DNA of 64,000 nt. Origin: Streptomyces scopuliridis RB72 (GTDB lineage Bacteria > Actinomycetota > Actinomycetes > Streptomycetales > Streptomycetaceae). Under the pieces are notes generated by a model. The model made no database searches and was not told the DNA's origin. It saw only the letters and a program-made list of their open reading frames with translations. The stretch is from positions 124,001 through 188,000 of the forward strand of contig NZ_JOEI01000018.1 of the NCBI RefSeq assembly GCF_000718095.1, in the 5' to 3' direction. A program made the position numbers and the translations under genes. Positions within the stretch are counted from its first letter, which is position 1. Each line of letters opens with the position of its first letter. Shown here one piece after another: positions 62,869 through 64,000 of the stretch.

Positions 62869-63753
62869 TCAGCCCACCGCGTCCCGCACCACGTCGGGGT
62901 TGTTGGTGATGATCCCGTCCACGCCGAGATCCCGGACGCGCACCGCGCCCGCCGCGTCGTTGACCGTCCACGTGCTCACCGTGAGCGGCTTGCCGTGCGC
63001 GCCCTTGAGCCGGTGCACCGCGGCCACGTAGTCGCCGGTGAGCGCGGCGTGCGCCGGGTTGATCTGGTCCGTGAACGCGGCGTACGCGGGCAGATCGGCC
63101 ACTGCGGGCGCGCCGAGGAAACCGGTCGTGAGATCCGGGCGCAGCCGGTGCACCGTACGGATGCTGTCCGCGCTGAAGCTCTGGACGACCAGCTTGTCCC
63201 GGACGTGCGCGCGGCTGAGCCAGCCCTCCTGGCGCAGCACCCGCAGGATGTCCTTCTCGACGCCGGGGTACTGCTCGGGAGCCTTGATCTCCAGAAGCAG
63301 CTTCTGCCGGTTGGCCTCGACGGCGTCCAGATACTGCTTCAGCGTGGGTACGCGCTCGCCCGCCCACCGCTCGCCGAACCAGCTGCCCGCGTCCAGCCGG
63401 GCGATCTCCGCGGCCGTGAAGTCCTTGACCTTCCAGGGGGCCCGGTCGGGGAAGACCTCCTCCACATCGGTGGTCCGCTTGAGGTTGTCGTCGTGGATCA
63501 CCACCAGCCGGCCGTCCTTGGTGCGCTGGACGTCGTTCTCCACCCAGCCGATGCCCAGGTCACCGGCCGCGTCGACGGCCGCGAGCGTGTTCTCCGGGGC
63601 GTAGGCGGAGGCGCCGCGGTGCGCGATGACGACCGGGCTCCCGCTCCTGGACTCGGCGGCCGGGCCCGCGCTCGCGGTGGCGGCACCGGGCAGAACGAGC
63701 GCGGTGACTCCCAGCAGTGCGGCGGCCGTTGTCACTGAGGTGCGTGTGTACAC
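62869..63753 (-). CDS. Secreted glycerophosphodiester phosphodiesterase
   Basis: 294 residues from GTG at 63753, behind GAGGAG. The signal peptide covers 1-30. GDPD motifs: VIAHRGASAYAPENTLAAVD, WVENDVQRTKDGRLVVIHDD, LLLEIKAPEQYPGVEKDILR, VVQSFSADSIRTVHRLRPDL and VSTWTVNDAAGAVRVRDLGV, ending DGIITNNPD. It hydrolyses glycerophosphodiesters (from phospholipids or teichoic acids) to glycerol 3-phosphate outside the cell. Family members in Streptomyces are often phosphate-regulated; I do not see a clear PHO box in the 250 bases upstream. Confidence 0.93.
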   Translation of the reverse strand: MYTRTSVTTAAALLGVTALVLPGAATASAGPAAESRSGSPVVIAHRGASAYAPENTLAAVDAAGDLGIGWVENDVQRTKDGRLVVIHDDNLKRTTDVEEVFPDRAPWKVKDFTAAEIARLDAGSWFGERWAGERVPTLKQYLDAVEANRQKLLLEIKAPEQYPGVEKDILRVLRQEGWLSRAHVRDKLVVQSFSADSIRTVHRLRPDLTTGFLGAPAVADLPAYAAFTDQINPAHAALTGDYVAAVHRLKGAHGKPLTVSTWTVNDAAGAVRVRDLGVDGIITNNPDVVRDAVG

Positions 63754-63969
63754 GTGTACTCCTCGCGTCGTGCGATGACGGTCGGCCAGAGCGTGGCAGC
63801 CCCCGGCCAACAGGGAACAGGCGAAGGCCGGCCACAACGTGAAGTCACGCCAAGGACCGGAAAGACGGACCGGAAGGATGGGATGACATCATGAGGCCCG
63901 CACCGGCGCGGGGCCGCCCCGTACCGCGAGGTTGTGTCGTTTCGTGTCGACAAATCGCCGGTCGCCTGT

Positions 63970-63997
63970 TTGCTAACCGGGCCGGCCGTCCTACCCT
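63970..63997 (+). promoter_or_regulatory. Predicted promoter at the right edge, pointing out of the window
   Basis: TTGCTA (63970-63975) and TACCCT (63992-63997), with a 16-base spacer, end 3 bases from the window edge. The next gene would be rightward, possibly leaderless. The rest of 63754-64000 shows no gene. Confidence 0.5.
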
Positions 63998-64000
63998 CGC

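Noticed and set aside
63753..63900. PHO box before the glycerophosphodiesterase
   Set aside because: Only loose matches to GTTCACC are present, not two or more 11-base direct repeats.

Overview
The window is high-GC actinobacterial chromosome, almost certainly Streptomyces. Support comes from the strong third-position GC bias, frequent GTG and TTG starts, Tat and lipoprotein exports, secreted RNase Sa, trypsin and streptogrisin proteases, and a core gene order (pyk, ANTAR response regulator, livKHMGF, polA, rpsA, coaE) that I recall from Streptomyces chromosomes. No phage, transposase, CRISPR array or biosynthetic cluster is visible.

Layout. 1-5.4 kb: the end of a DEAD-box helicase, an RNase Sa-type nuclease next to a barstar-type inhibitor, an ankyrin/HEAT repeat protein, a HEITH zinc-peptidase-like protein, and a trypsin gene that has lost its 3' end. 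5.4-15.7 kb: GH35 beta-galactosidase divergent from an AraC regulator, chorismate mutase, aminopeptidase N carrying a palindromic in-frame insert, an isolated lysine/ornithine N-hydroxylase, a Tat-exported 5'-nucleotidase and a SIMPL-domain protein. 15.8-27.7 kb: pyruvate kinase, a tRNA with anticodon CAA, a PdtaR-like regulator, the branched-chain amino acid ABC transporter, a small lipoprotein, a PaaI-type thioesterase and a YdeP/FdhF-like molybdopterin oxidoreductase. 27.8-43.2 kb: polA, a secreted lytic transglycosylase, hrpB, a methyltransferase, rpsA, a secreted beta-helix protein, a flavin amine oxidase, a PAC2 protein, coaE and a TPR protein. 43.3-50.5 kb: small membrane proteins and lipoproteins, an SPFH protein, and a translationally coupled SNF2 ATPase/SWIM zinc-finger pair. 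50.6-64 kb: streptogrisin-type protease, cytochrome P450, alanine-type aminotransferase divergent from an HxlR regulator, a PAS-GAF-SpoIIE-HATPase phosphatase, a uridine-kinase-like protein, pseudouridine catabolism genes psuG/psuK, glutathione-independent formaldehyde dehydrogenase, Ogt and a secreted glycerophosphodiesterase.

How genes work together. The liv genes are one importer whose cistrons overlap by GTGA, with a hairpin between the binding-protein gene and the permease genes. psuG and psuK overlap by ATGA and together degrade pseudouridine. The SNF2 and SWIM genes overlap by ATGA. The RNase and barstar genes form a toxin/immunity-like pair. Several genes (coaE, pyk, the HxlR gene, a small lipoprotein gene, barstar, chorismate mutase and possibly P450) have a -10-like hexamer 6-8 nt before the start codon, the arrangement expected of leaderless mRNAs.

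I see no complete undescribed system. The most unusual signals are the trypsin gene without a stop codon before its terminator, the palindromic insert inside pepN, the CAA-anticodon tRNA with a short variable arm, and several operator-like palindromes and tandem-repeat tracts in promoter regions or at gene ends.
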